Assembly: GCF_000333035.1 (NCBI RefSeq)
Contig: NZ_BANU01000042.1
Coordinates: 1 to 39,991, forward strand
Reading direction: 5' to 3'
Length of the DNA stretch: 39,991 nt
DNA from: Gordonia sihwensis NBRC 108236
Lineage (GTDB): Bacteria > Actinomycetota > Actinomycetes > Mycobacteriales > Mycobacteriaceae
Shown: piece by piece, positions 1 through 8,417 of the stretch
How positions within the stretch are numbered: the stretch's first letter is position 1
Layout: every line of letters begins with the position of its first letter
The notes under the pieces: generated by a model
What the model was told of the DNA's origin: nothing
What the model saw: only the letters and a program-made list of their open reading frames with translations
The model's database searches: none
Position numbers and translations under genes: made by a program

Positions 1-24
1 TCCCGTGGATCTCAGGGTTCGAGA

Positions 25-414
25 TCAGATGTAGCGACAAACTTGGTCGGCAGAGCAAGTGCTCGGCTCTGGTTTGCTCGCGTTCGCGTGAAGTTGGGAG
101 ATGGTCTCCCTGAGGACGAGAAGCTCTGCGATCTGGGCATCGAGCGCGTCGAGCCGCTCGCCTAGCAGACTCTTGACATGTGAGCACGGCGCTTGGCCGT
201 GCCCACGGATTTCCAGGATCTGCCGGATTTGGGCGAGGGTCAGCCCGGCCGCTTGGCCCCGATGGATGAACCCGACCTGGCCCACGGCGTCGTCGGTGTA
301 GTCCCGGTAGCCCGAGGCCAGTCGTTCCGCGGGAGAGAGGAGCCCGGACTCCTCGTAGAACCGCAGGGTCTTCGTCGTGGTGCCGGTCGCCTCCGCGAGT
401 TGCCCGATTCTCAT
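25..414 (-). CDS. merR: MerR-family mercury-responsive regulator
   Basis: This 129-residue protein has a MerR-type N-terminal winged helix (MRIGQLAEATG, then TLRFYEESGLL and GYRDY). A long dimerisation helix follows at about residues 80-110. Cysteines at 77, 120 and 126 match the spacing of the three Hg(II)-binding cysteines of MerR (known for the family), so mercury sensing is the best reading. I chose the ATG at 414 because the conserved MRIG start sits there; the frame is open further upstream but that part overlaps merA and is not MerR-like. It is divergent from merA-merB, with the shared operator at 448-479 in between. Other thiophilic metals cannot be excluded, but the adjacent merA and merB make Hg(II) by far the likeliest ligand. 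Confidence 0.9.
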   Translation of the reverse strand: MRIGQLAEATGTTTKTLRFYEESGLLSPAERLASGYRDYTDDAVGQVGFIHRGQAAGLTLAQIRQILEIRGHGQAPCSHVKSLLGERLDALDAQIAELLVLRETISQLHANASKPEPSTCSADQVCRYI

Positions 415-447
415 GTGCGCCGAAGCCCCCATCCGTGATCGCCAGAC

Positions 448-479
448 TTGACCTTCCATCGTACTGGAAGGTTGATAAT
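448..479 (+). promoter_or_regulatory. mer promoter with MerR operator dyad
   Basis: A -35 element TTGACC (448-453) and a -10-like TGATAA/GATAAT (473-479) are separated by 19-20 bp. The spacer region is filled by a perfect dyad, ACCTTCCA-N6-TGGAAGGT (451-472). An overlong spacer with a central dyad is the hallmark of promoters that MerR twists into activity. It lies 42 bp before merA and 34 bp before merR, so it probably also controls merR. Confidence 0.85.
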
Positions 480-520
480 GGCTGACAGGAGTTCCTGAGT
501 CACGGCGAAGAGGTGTCTGA

Positions 521-1951
521 ATGAGCGGCGAGCAGTTCGATTTGGCGATTGTCGGCTCCGGGGGCGGGGCCTTCGCGGCCGCGATCCGGGCCACAGGACT
601 GGGCAAGCGTGTCGTGATGATTGAGCGCGGGACTATCGGCGGGACGTGCGTGAACACCGGGTGCGTGCCGTCGAAGGCTCTCTTGGCTGCCGCGGAGGCC
701 CGCCACGTCGCGTCGGACTCGGCCCGCTTCCCTGGTGTGGCGGCCTCGGCCGGGCCGGTGGACATGCCGGCACTGATCAAGGGCAAGGACGCTCTGGTTG
801 AGAGCATGCGAGCGGAGAAGTACGTCGATCAGGCCGCCATCCACGGGTGGGACATGGTCGAGGGGGAAGCGTCGTTCACCGGAACCCCGGATGCGCCATT
901 GCTCCAGGTCGCCTCGCCCGGCGGCGCGCTGCGGACGATCGAGGCCGAGCAGTACCTCGTGGCCACCGGCTCTGCGCCCCACGTGCCGCACGTTCCGGGA
1001 CTGGTGGAGGCCGGGTATCTGACGTCTACCACGGCGATGGAGTTGGACGAAGTGCCAGAGACATTGCTGGTTCTGGGCGGGGGCTACGTCGCGCTGGAGC
1101 TGGCGCAGTTGTTCTCCCGGCTGGGCTCCCGAGTGACGATGCTGGTCCGTTCCCGGCTGGCCTCGCATGAGGAGCCGGAAGCGTCCGAGGCGTTGGCCGG
1201 GGTGTTCGCCGATGAGGGGATTCGGGTGGTCCAGCAGGCCGCCGTGAACGCCGTGGCACGCGACGAGGACAGCGGAGAGATCGTCGTCTCCGCAACAGTG
1301 GACGGCGGGCAGGAGACTTTCCAGTCCGCGAAGCTGCTGGTGGCCACGGGGCGACGGCCCGTCACCGCGGAGCTGAACCTCAACCAGGTCGGGGTGGAGA
1401 CCGGCACGTCCGGCGAGATCGTGGTGGATTCCCGGCTGGCCACATCCAATCCGCGAGTCTGGGCCGCCGGGGACGTGACCGGACAGTGGGATTTCGTGTA
1501 CGTCGCGGCGGCACACGGCGCTCTCGCGGTGGAGAACGCGTTCACCGACACCGTCGCCGTGGTCGACTACCGAAACTTGCCCCGCGTCACCTTCACCAGC
1601 CCCGCCATCGGGGCGGTCGGGATGACCGAGCAGGAAGCTGTGTCCGCCGGGATCTCCAGCGTTAGCCAGGTGCTACCCCTGGAATTCGTCCCGCGGGCGC
1701 AGGCCAACCGGGACACCCGAGGCTTCATCAAGGTCGTCGCCGATAGCGACAGCGGGCAGATTCTGGGCATCTCCGCTGTGGCAAAGGACGCCGGGGAGCT
1801 CGCCGCCGCCGGCGTCTACATCCTCGAGGGGGCAATGACGACCGCGCAGGTCGCCGCCGCGTGGAGCCCGTATCTCACGATGACCGAGGGCATCCGGATC
1901 GCCTGCAAGGCGTTCACCACCGACGTCACCAAGCTCTCCTGCTGCGCGTGA
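521..1951 (+). CDS. merA: Mercuric reductase
   Basis: This 476-residue cytoplasmic flavoprotein disulfide reductase reduces Hg(II) to volatile Hg(0) with NADPH. It has an N-terminal FAD Rossmann motif (IVGSGGGAFAAA), the redox pair GGTCVNTGCVPSK (C43, C48), an NAD(P)-binding GGGYVALELAQ near residue 185, an FAD motif VWAAGDV, and a C-terminal dimerisation domain. It ends in the vicinal cysteine pair that hands Hg(II) to the active site (KLSCCA, C474-C475); that pair separates MerA from lipoamide dehydrogenases. There is no N-terminal HMA (NmerA) domain. A weak ribosome site GAAGAGG lies 7 bases before the ATG. It is followed 34 bases later by merB, probably as one operon under the MerR promoter. 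Confidence 0.95.
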   Translation: MSGEQFDLAIVGSGGGAFAAAIRATGLGKRVVMIERGTIGGTCVNTGCVPSKALLAAAEARHVASDSARFPGVAASAGPVDMPALIKGKDALVESMRAEKYVDQAAIHGWDMVEGEASFTGTPDAPLLQVASPGGALRTIEAEQYLVATGSAPHVPHVPGLVEAGYLTSTTAMELDEVPETLLVLGGGYVALELAQLFSRLGSRVTMLVRSRLASHEEPEASEALAGVFADEGIRVVQQAAVNAVARDEDSGEIVVSATVDGGQETFQSAKLLVATGRRPVTAELNLNQVGVETGTSGEIVVDSRLATSNPRVWAAGDVTGQWDFVYVAAAHGALAVENAFTDTVAVVDYRNLPRVTFTSPAIGAVGMTEQEAVSAGISSVSQVLPLEFVPRAQANRDTRGFIKVVADSDSGQILGISAVAKDAGELAAAGVYILEGAMTTAQVAAAWSPYLTMTEGIRIACKAFTTDVTKLSCCA

Positions 1952-1985
1952 GCCCGCGACCCCGCCTCTGAAACAAAGGAATCAC

Positions 1986-2654
1986 ATGACCGCCATCGAC
2001 GAGAAGACCCTCGCCTATCTGCTGTCCCCCTCCAGGTCAGGGCTCGACCCGAGCCTGTTCGTGCCGCTCCTGCGGCTGCTGGCCGAGGGCGAGCCCGTCA
2101 CCATCGCCGAACTGGCCACCGCCAGCGGACGGAGCGAGAACACGGTCCGGCGGGGACTGTCCTCAGTCCCCGACGCCGAGTACGACGACGACGGCCGCAT
2201 CCTCGGCCTGGCCCTGACTCTGCGGCCCACGCCACATCGCTTCACGGTGGCGGGGCGGCAGCTATACACGTGGTGCGCGCTGGACACTCTCTTCTTTCCG
2301 GCACTGATCGGGAAGGCCGCGACGATCGAGTCGACCTCCCCAGACAGCGGGATCTCCGTCCGGGTGACGACAGGCACCGACGGCACGATCACGTCCGTGC
2401 AGCCCGACACCGCCGTCCTATCCCTCTTGATCCCGGACCACGACGGCCCCGTTCGGTCCTCGTTCTGCAACCAGGTGCACTACTTCGCCTCCCGCGAGGA
2501 GGCCCAACCGTGGCTGGACGCACACCCCGACGGCGAAGTCCTGGACATCGAGGCTGCGCATCGGGTCGGCGCCGCCGTCGCATCCTCGATGCTGGCGCAG
2601 GCCGACACCGCTGATCTGGACTCGGTCACGCAAGACGCCTACTCCGCGCCTTGA
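1986..2654 (+). CDS. merB: Alkylmercury (organomercurial) lyase
   Basis: This 222-residue enzyme cleaves the C-Hg bond of organomercurials, releasing Hg(II) for MerA. The N-terminal third is a winged-helix-like domain (TIAELATASGRSENTVRRGL). The catalytic domain contains C97 and D100 (in YTWCALDTLFFP) and C161 (RSSFCNQVHYF), matching the Cys/Asp/Cys triad of MerB (C96, D99 and C159 in the R831b enzyme). The length is typical. AAAGGA lies just upstream of the ATG. With merA it gives broad-spectrum mercury resistance. No merT, merP, merC or merE transporter is visible after it; the next gene begins 360 bases on and belongs to a transposon. Confidence 0.93.
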   Translation: MTAIDEKTLAYLLSPSRSGLDPSLFVPLLRLLAEGEPVTIAELATASGRSENTVRRGLSSVPDAEYDDDGRILGLALTLRPTPHRFTVAGRQLYTWCALDTLFFPALIGKAATIESTSPDSGISVRVTTGTDGTITSVQPDTAVLSLLIPDHDGPVRSSFCNQVHYFASREEAQPWLDAHPDGEVLDIEAAHRVGAAVASSMLAQADTADLDSVTQDAYSAP

Positions 2655-2883
2655 CACCTACCGCGCGGAGGCAGCACACGAAAGCTCCGATAAACCCCGG
2701 AGAACGGCGCGATTCGTCTGATGAATGAAGTGACCATCTCCGATGGCTCGGTCGTATGTGCAGAGCAAAACCCTGACCCCGACCGCCTCGCAACCCCCAT
2801 TGCATAGTTATGCGCCACTTCGGGTCGTCTCTCATTCGTTCGTTTCTCGGACACTGCCGGACTCACATCGGGAGGTTCGGTCG
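2655..2883. other. Gene-free gap between merB and transposon end
   Basis: No convincing reading frame is present. It contains a short perfect dyad, GCATA-GT-TATGC, near 2800. Tn402-type elements often insert in resolvase res sites, so this stretch could be a remnant of the target, but I see no clear array of res subsites. No obvious terminator for merB was found. Confidence 0.4.
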
Positions 2884-2976
2884 TGTCAATTTCAGAAGAC
2901 GGCTGCACTCTTTGCAGGTGTTTCGAGGGTGAGTGCAGTGGTCTTCTGACATCCTGATGTCAGAAGTGCGGTGCAC
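2884..2976 (+). repeat. Tn402/Tn5053-type transposon end (IRi) with TniA-site repeats
   Basis: The sequence from 2884 begins TGTCAATTTCAGAAGACGGC and continues TGCAC to 2908. From memory this is very close to the 25-bp inverted repeat of Tn402/Tn5053 elements (TGTCATTTTCAGAAGACG...). Two further copies of the core follow: one inverted at 2933-2951 (GTGCAGTGGTCTTCTGACA) and one direct at 2958-2976 (TGTCAGAAGTGCGGTGCAC). This fits the multiple 19-bp TniA-binding repeats at the ends of that family. The orientation places the element to the right, with tniA just inside the end. Confidence 0.85.
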
Positions 2977-3014
2977 GGTCGCACGTTCGGCTCTCGGTGA
3001 CAGGGAGGCTTGTG

Positions 3015-4694
3015 ATGGACCCTGACAAGCTCGACGTCGTGGAGACCGGTGTGCTGACCGCGTCGGGGGAGCGGTGGTCCCAGGCCGAGACCCGTTTCGC
3101 TGTCCTGGCTCCCTTGCTGGAGATGCATCCGGTGCGTTCGGAAGCGGTCGACGATGCCGCGCAGCGGTTGGGATTGTCCAGGCGGCAGGTCTACACGTTG
3201 GTCGGCAGGCTCAGGAACGGGACGGGGACAGTCACCGATCTTCTGACGAAGGTCTCGTCGGGTGGGCGTGGCCGCAGCCGAGTAACGGCCGAGGTCGAGG
3301 ACGTGATCGGCGATCATCTCACCCGATATTTTCTTCACCGTCAGAAGCTCAGTGTCGCTGCGCTGCATCGACGTATCGCGTTGGCGTGCCACCGCGCGGG
3401 TCTGCCTGTGCCGGCCAGAAATACCGTCACCGCGCGTATCGCCGCGCTCCATCCGGCATCGGTGGCCAGGTCACGCGGAGGACCCGATGCCGCCCGCCCA
3501 CGTCAGTCCGCCGGCGACAGTCCACCGACGGTGTCGGGGATTCTCGATCAGGTCCAGATCGACCACACCGTCGTCGATCTGATGGTCGTTGACGAGTACG
3601 AGCGGCAACCGATCGGCCGCCCCTACCTGACGATCGCCATCGATGTCTTCAGCCGTTCCGTACTTGGGTTCGTCGTCACTCTGGAGCCGCCGTCGTCGAT
3701 ATCGGTCGGGTTGTGCCTGGGCCGCGTGTGCTGCGAGAAACAGACATGGCTGGAGGCATGCGAGTTCGCGGAGCAGGTGCACTGGCCGATGGCAGGGAAG
3801 CCGAAACAGTTGTATCTCGACAACGCCTCCGAGTTCAAAAGCGAAGCGCTGCGTCGCGGATGCGCCCAGCACGCGATCACACTCGAATACCGTCCTCCGG
3901 GCCGACCGCACTACGGCGGGATCGTCGAACGCATCATCGGAACGGCGATGACGGCGGTGCACGAGCTGCCTGGGACCACCTTCTCGAACCCCGCGGACCG
4001 AGGAAGTTACGACTCGGACAAGCACGCGGCGTTGACATTGCGTGAGTTGGAGCGCTGGCTGGTCCTGGCCATAGCCTCGTATCACGCGAGCGTTCACACA
4101 GGGATCGGGAACACTCCGGCCGCCGTGTGGGCCGGCGCGGTCGCCGCAGTTGGTCATGCCCCTCGTGTGGTGCTCGGCGAAACCGCGTTCCTGGTGGACT
4201 TTCTTCCCGTCATCCGGCGACGTCTGACGCGCACGGGCTTCGTTCTCGATCACGTGCACTACTTCTCGAACGCGCTCAAACCGTGGGTTGCGCGGCGAGA
4301 GGATTTGGGGCGGTTCGTGATACGACGTGACCCACGCGATTTGAGCAGAATCTGGGTCCTCGAACCAGAGGGTGCCGGCTATGTCGAGGTGCCGTATCGG
4401 ACGATGTCACATCCCGCGGTGACACTGTGGGAGCACAGAGCTGCTATCACTCGTCTCCGCGAACAAGGTCGGTCGAACGTCGATGAGAGCGCACTGTTTT
4501 CGATGATCGAGCAGATGCGCGAGGTCACCGACCGCTCGCAGAAAGCTACCCGCAAAGCCCGGCGCAACCGTGCCCGCCGTATGCATCTCACCGGCGTCGC
4601 GTCTGCACCGATCCCGGCGATTCACCCGCCGGAGGAGCCTCGAGCGGACGGCGGCACCGCAACGCCGGTCTTCAGCGACATCGAGGAATGGTGA
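3015..4694 (+). CDS. tniA: Transposase TniA (DDE, Mu/Tn402 type)
   Basis: This is a transposase of about 559 residues that carries out strand transfer in the Tn402/Tn5053 family. Counted from a start 6 codons upstream (2997), the catalytic acidic residues are D189 (VQIDHT), D275 (LYLDNASEF) and E311 (GGIVERIIG). The D-35-E spacing is typical of rve/DDE integrases. An N-terminal helix-turn-helix (EAVDDAAQRLGLSRRQVYTL) precedes the catalytic core, and a Mu-type beta-barrel and basic C-terminus (KATRKARRNRARR) follow. I prefer the ATG at 3015 because GGGAGG at 3003-3008 is well placed for it. The gene lies directly inside the terminal repeat and is followed 4 bases later by tniB. Confidence 0.92.
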   Translation: MDPDKLDVVETGVLTASGERWSQAETRFAVLAPLLEMHPVRSEAVDDAAQRLGLSRRQVYTLVGRLRNGTGTVTDLLTKVSSGGRGRSRVTAEVEDVIGDHLTRYFLHRQKLSVAALHRRIALACHRAGLPVPARNTVTARIAALHPASVARSRGGPDAARPRQSAGDSPPTVSGILDQVQIDHTVVDLMVVDEYERQPIGRPYLTIAIDVFSRSVLGFVVTLEPPSSISVGLCLGRVCCEKQTWLEACEFAEQVHWPMAGKPKQLYLDNASEFKSEALRRGCAQHAITLEYRPPGRPHYGGIVERIIGTAMTAVHELPGTTFSNPADRGSYDSDKHAALTLRELERWLVLAIASYHASVHTGIGNTPAAVWAGAVAAVGHAPRVVLGETAFLVDFLPVIRRRLTRTGFVLDHVHYFSNALKPWVARREDLGRFVIRRDPRDLSRIWVLEPEGAGYVEVPYRTMSHPAVTLWEHRAAITRLREQGRSNVDESALFSMIEQMREVTDRSQKATRKARRNRARRMHLTGVASAPIPAIHPPEEPRADGGTATPVFSDIEEW

Positions 4695-4698
4695 GGCG

Positions 4699-5637
4699 AT
4701 GACCGCATCGATGGGAAGCAGCGACGAACCCACCGAGTCGTCCGGCGAGGGTTTGGGGCACCTGCGGGAGTCGGTTCGACCGCTCACCGTACTCGACGAT
4801 GCGGAGCGGATCCGGTTGATCCGGTCGGAGAGGTGGATCGGGTATCCGCAGGCTCGTACGGTCATCGACCATCTGGAGACGTTGCTGTCGTGGCCGGACC
4901 GGCAGCGTATGCCGAACCTACTGTTGCTCGGTCCGACGAACAACGGCAAGTCGATGATCATCGAAAAGTTCCGGCGCACTCATCCGCCGATCAGCTTGTC
5001 CGACCGCGAGCAGATACCGGTGTTGTGCATGCAGATGCCCCCGGACCCGTCACCTGGCCGGTTCTACCTCGCACTGCTCACAGCGTTGGGAACACCGACC
5101 CGACCACGCAATCGGGTCCACGAACTCGAACAGCAAGCATTGATGCTGCTCCGCGCCACCGGCGTACGGATGTTGATCATCGACGAGCTCCACAATGTTC
5201 TCGCCGGCCGCGACAACGTCCGCCGCGAATTCTTGAACGTGCTGCGATTCCTGGGCAACGAACTACGCATTCCTCTTGTCGCCGTCGGAACCCGCGACGC
5301 CTACCTCGCCATCCGGACCGATCCTCAGCTGGAGAACCGATTCCACCCCATGACTTTGCCGGTCTGGACCAACACGGCCGACGCCAGATCACTGTTGGCC
5401 AGCTTCACCACGAGCTTCTCCCTCCGCAAACCCTCGCACCTGACATCACCGGAGATGACCGACTACCTCCTCACTCGCTCCGAGGGCACCATCGGTGAAC
5501 TGACAACGCTGCTCACTGCCGCAGCAGTGACCGCCGTCGACAGCGGAGAGGAAGCGATCACCTCATCGGTGCTCACGCGCACTCCGTACGTCGGCCCCAC
5601 GGAGCGCCGCCGCCAGTTCGAGCGCCACCTCGCATGA
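4699..5637 (+). CDS. tniB: Transposition ATPase TniB
   Basis: This 312-residue AAA+ ATPase of the TniB/MuB/TnsC type is expected to select the target and activate TniA. The Walker A motif is LLLLGPTNNGKS (about residues 74-85), Walker B is MLIIDELHN (D162, E163), and a sensor-like VAVGTRDAY follows. The ATG at 4699 is preceded by GTGAGG. Its frame is open further upstream, but that part overlaps tniA and is not conserved-looking. It overlaps tniQ by 4 bases (ATGA), which implies translational coupling. Confidence 0.9.
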   Translation: MTASMGSSDEPTESSGEGLGHLRESVRPLTVLDDAERIRLIRSERWIGYPQARTVIDHLETLLSWPDRQRMPNLLLLGPTNNGKSMIIEKFRRTHPPISLSDREQIPVLCMQMPPDPSPGRFYLALLTALGTPTRPRNRVHELEQQALMLLRATGVRMLIIDELHNVLAGRDNVRREFLNVLRFLGNELRIPLVAVGTRDAYLAIRTDPQLENRFHPMTLPVWTNTADARSLLASFTTSFSLRKPSHLTSPEMTDYLLTRSEGTIGELTTLLTAAAVTAVDSGEEAITSSVLTRTPYVGPTERRRQFERHLA

Positions 5638-6866
5638 ACGCGCGGCTCGCACCTATGCCCGATGATGCGTACGTTCGCCCGTGGCCGCTGCACCCGCAGC
5701 CACTGCCAGGTGAGGCCCTCTCGTCCTGGTTGGCCCGGATATGCGAGCTGTATCCGCACATCAGGCCTTCTGACCTGCTCGCAGACCTCGATATCGATTG
5801 TGCTGTCGAGGATCTCGACCGCTACACACCGGAGCCGATACTTGCCGAGCTGGCCGTTCGCGGCGCAGTTCCGGTAGAGAGGGTACGGATGATGACGTTG
5901 GCGGGGTGGACACCGTGGCTGCTCGACAGCACCGACCCCGCCGACTGCGACTTCGACACCTACGTCCACCAATTTTCGATCCTGCTACCGGCCGACCTCG
6001 CGAGGGAGGATCGACGACGCCGCACACCCACGAGCGAGGCATGGTTGCCGTGGGCTAGCACTCCGCGCAGTCGGGCATGCCCGGCATGTGTCGACAGCCT
6101 CGAATCCACTGCTGATATCAACATGACTCTGCTGCGTCAATATCCGGTGCTGAGCAGCTGCCTCGACCACCGTTGTCGACTCGAACCCTGCTCTGCTTTC
6201 CCTGGTCATGCGATCTTCTGGGATCAGGTCCGGTTCGGTTCGGACGAACGGGTCTCGCCCGTTCCGGTTTCTTCAGCGGTCACGGACCTCGATCGGCGCA
6301 GCACCGAGGCTCTGACGACGGGATGGGTGGAACTCGGCTCAGGCCGGGTACATGCCGCAGTGTGGTTCCGGCTTCTGCGCACCGTCGTCGACGAAGTGTC
6401 CTCGCCACTGGTTCGCACCGGACGGTGGGCGACGAGACTCGTTGCGATATGGAGGGCCGCCGGTCGTTCTCGCCCGTTGCGGACCGCGTGGGTTCCGTTC
6501 GAGGACCTGCACTGGGACGAGCAGGCGAAAGTCCTCGAGGCCGCAGCGATCGGCATCGCGATGGTCGAGAGCGGTGAGATCAATGCCGGCGGTGCGCACG
6601 CATCTCTGCTGCGCCCACGACCCTATGAGCCGGTCGATCCCGGGACACCTCCGACGCGCTCGTCCTATCCCGCACCCGAGCGCGATTTATGGGCTGACGC
6701 GCACGCTGCAGCCGAGGCCGCCATCGAGGCAGCGCGCGTCGATCCCGCATCCGCCAGTTCGTTGTACAACTTCCTGCGCTGGGGGTGCCGCACCGCAGCG
6801 GAGCTGGATGAGACGGTGCGACTGTTCGTCGACCACGGGATCCCGCTGCAACATCCGCCGACGTAG
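5634..6866 (+). CDS. tniQ: TniQ family transposition protein
   Basis: This 410-residue protein is of the TniQ/TnsD-like family, accessory proteins for target choice in Tn402- and Tn7-like elements. The N-terminus has the typical WPLHPQPLPGEALSSWLARI. A zinc-finger-like set C149, C152, C176, H179, C181 (ACPACVDS... SCLDHRC) follows, then an alpha-helical C-terminus. Length and gene order (tniA-tniB-tniQ) match the family. In canonical Tn402/Tn5053 elements a serine resolvase gene, tniR, comes next; here tyrosine recombinases do. Confidence 0.88.
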   Translation: MNARLAPMPDDAYVRPWPLHPQPLPGEALSSWLARICELYPHIRPSDLLADLDIDCAVEDLDRYTPEPILAELAVRGAVPVERVRMMTLAGWTPWLLDSTDPADCDFDTYVHQFSILLPADLAREDRRRRTPTSEAWLPWASTPRSRACPACVDSLESTADINMTLLRQYPVLSSCLDHRCRLEPCSAFPGHAIFWDQVRFGSDERVSPVPVSSAVTDLDRRSTEALTTGWVELGSGRVHAAVWFRLLRTVVDEVSSPLVRTGRWATRLVAIWRAAGRSRPLRTAWVPFEDLHWDEQAKVLEAAAIGIAMVESGEINAGGAHASLLRPRPYEPVDPGTPPTRSSYPAPERDLWADAHAAAEAAIEAARVDPASASSLYNFLRWGCRTAAELDETVRLFVDHGIPLQHPPT

Positions 6867-7007
6867 TTCTCGCCCGATGGAGCGGGGTCGTCCGCGACGC
6901 ACACGCGGCGATGGCCGACAAGGCCCGTTTTGGCGGCGGTGTCACAGTCACCAACGTTATTTGTGCGGTGACCGACGAGAATTTTCCTTCCCGCACCGTA
7001 GACCCAC

Positions 7008-7030
7008 AAACCACCAGCTGAGCGTGGTTT
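7008..7030. repeat. Perfect dyad AAACCAC-N9-GTGGTTT upstream of the recombinase block
   Basis: Seven-base perfect arms at 7008-7014 and 7024-7030 lie in the 208-base gap between tniQ and the first tyrosine recombinase. It could be a tniQ terminator, an operator or a recombinase core site. The sequence alone does not decide. Confidence 0.4.
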
Positions 7031-7074
7031 TGGATCCAGAAAATGTGTCGGAGCTGCCCGCTACAGTCCTTTCC

Positions 7075-8241
7075 ATGACAGAACGCCAGCCAGCAGACGG
7101 CCCGAACACTGTCCCAGCTGTCGTGTCGTGTGGCGCAGCGGTGTTTCCGGATCTGACGCCCGAGGTTGCCGCCCGGATAGAGCGGTCGATGGCTGCATCG
7201 CGGTCCGCCGGTACCCGCCGGGCTTACAGCTCGGCGTGGCGAGGCTTCGAGACCTGGTGCACCGCCACCGGACATGCCGCGTTGCCGGCGCATCCCGCCG
7301 TGGTGGCCGCGTATCTCGTCGCCGCGGCCGACACACTCACCGTCGACGGCACGCGGGCGTATGCGCCTGCGACATTCGGCAAATGGATTGCAGCGATCGC
7401 CGACCGCCACCGCAGCGCCGGCTACGACAACCCGTGCGGACACGAAATGGTGAAAGCGACTCTGGCAGGTGTTCGTCGGGATTATGCGTCGGCGGGGGAG
7501 CGGCCCCGCAACCCGCGGGCACCGCTGCTGACCTCCGACATCACCACGATCGTCGACCACGCGCGCCGCAGTGCTGTCGGGTGGGCGTCCGAGGTGCTCG
7601 AGCGCCGCGACACCGCGCTGCTGCTGATGGGCTTCACCGGCGCGTTTCGTCGCAGTGAACTCGTAGCGCTCGAATGCCGCGATGTCCGCCGCGACCGTCT
7701 CGACGGCGCGCACGTACAGATCCGGAAGTCCAAGACCGACCAGGCCGGCACCGGAGCAGTGAAAGCACTACCGTTCACCAACCGCCACGAGTCATGCCCG
7801 GTGTGCGCGTGGGTGCGATGGCTGCAGCTCGTCGCCGCGTTCGACACCGGCGGCAGAGTCGCCGTCATTCGGTTACTTTCCCGTGCAACACCATTCGACT
7901 CTCATGTGTGCCGGGGAGCATTGCCCGCCGCCGACAAATCTTCGCCGCTGTTCCGATCGGTCCGCAAGAATGGCAACCTCTCCGACACTGCGCTCTCCGG
8001 GGCTGCGGTGCACGCCGCGATCCGTCGCCGCGCCGCTCGCGCCGGCTTCGACCCCGAGACGGTCACACAGTTGGGTGGGCATTCGTTGCGGGCAGGATTC
8101 GTCACCCAAGCATTCCGCAACGGCGCAGACGCCCACGCCATCATGCGCCAGACCGGCCACACGACCCCTGGGATGGTCGAAATCTACGCCCGTGAGCACG
8201 CACCCATGCTCGGCAACGCCGTCACCGACCTCGGACTATGA
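7075..8241 (+). CDS. Tyrosine recombinase (first of block)
   Basis: This 388-residue tyrosine recombinase/integrase has an N-terminal SAM-like core-binding domain (about residues 30-145) and a complete catalytic set. The residues are R192 (GAFRRSELVAL), K218/K220 (RKSKTDQ), H336-x-x-R339 (GHSLRAGF), H362 (TGHTTPGMVEIY) and nucleophile Y371. It carries out DNA strand exchange through a 3'-phosphotyrosine. The start is uncertain: the frame is open from 6352, overlapping tniQ out of frame, but the catalytic protein plausibly begins at the ATG at 7075. It follows tniQ, where a serine resolvase is usual in Tn402-type transposons. It may resolve cointegrates or mobilise its own module. Confidence 0.88.
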   Translation: MTERQPADGPNTVPAVVSCGAAVFPDLTPEVAARIERSMAASRSAGTRRAYSSAWRGFETWCTATGHAALPAHPAVVAAYLVAAADTLTVDGTRAYAPATFGKWIAAIADRHRSAGYDNPCGHEMVKATLAGVRRDYASAGERPRNPRAPLLTSDITTIVDHARRSAVGWASEVLERRDTALLLMGFTGAFRRSELVALECRDVRRDRLDGAHVQIRKSKTDQAGTGAVKALPFTNRHESCPVCAWVRWLQLVAAFDTGGRVAVIRLLSRATPFDSHVCRGALPAADKSSPLFRSVRKNGNLSDTALSGAAVHAAIRRRAARAGFDPETVTQLGGHSLRAGFVTQAFRNGADAHAIMRQTGHTTPGMVEIYAREHAPMLGNAVTDLGL

Positions 8242-8385
8242 AACCGGAACTAGGCGGAATTGCGTCCGATGCAACTGCGTTCCACCGCATAAGCTGATGC
8301 GACCTGGACGTTGACCGCGGTGTCATCCTATCCGTTGCCGGCTTTCCGTCTCGCCTGACCTGCGGCGACGGCAGTCAGACTAGAC

Positions 8386-8402
8386 TTGATTCAACATTGT
8401 TG
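8386..8402. repeat. Overlapping short dyads before second recombinase
   Basis: TTGATTCAA (8386-8394) and CAACATTGTTG (8392-8402) are two overlapping perfect short palindromes in an AT-richer patch just before the second recombinase start. Possible roles are an operator for the downstream XRE-like protein or part of a recombination site. This is seen only as sequence symmetry. Confidence 0.35.
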
Positions 8403-8417
8403 TGTTTAATGCAACGC

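Noticed and set aside
500..1516. 338-residue minus-strand frame across merA
   Set aside because: It is the shadow of merA in a GC-rich genome; composition is low-complexity Arg/Gly/His and no domain is visible.
2655..2883. Tn3-type inverted repeat or res site between merB and tniA
   Set aside because: A GGGGTCAGGG-like stretch and a GCATA dyad exist, but I could not find the paired end or ordered res subsites.
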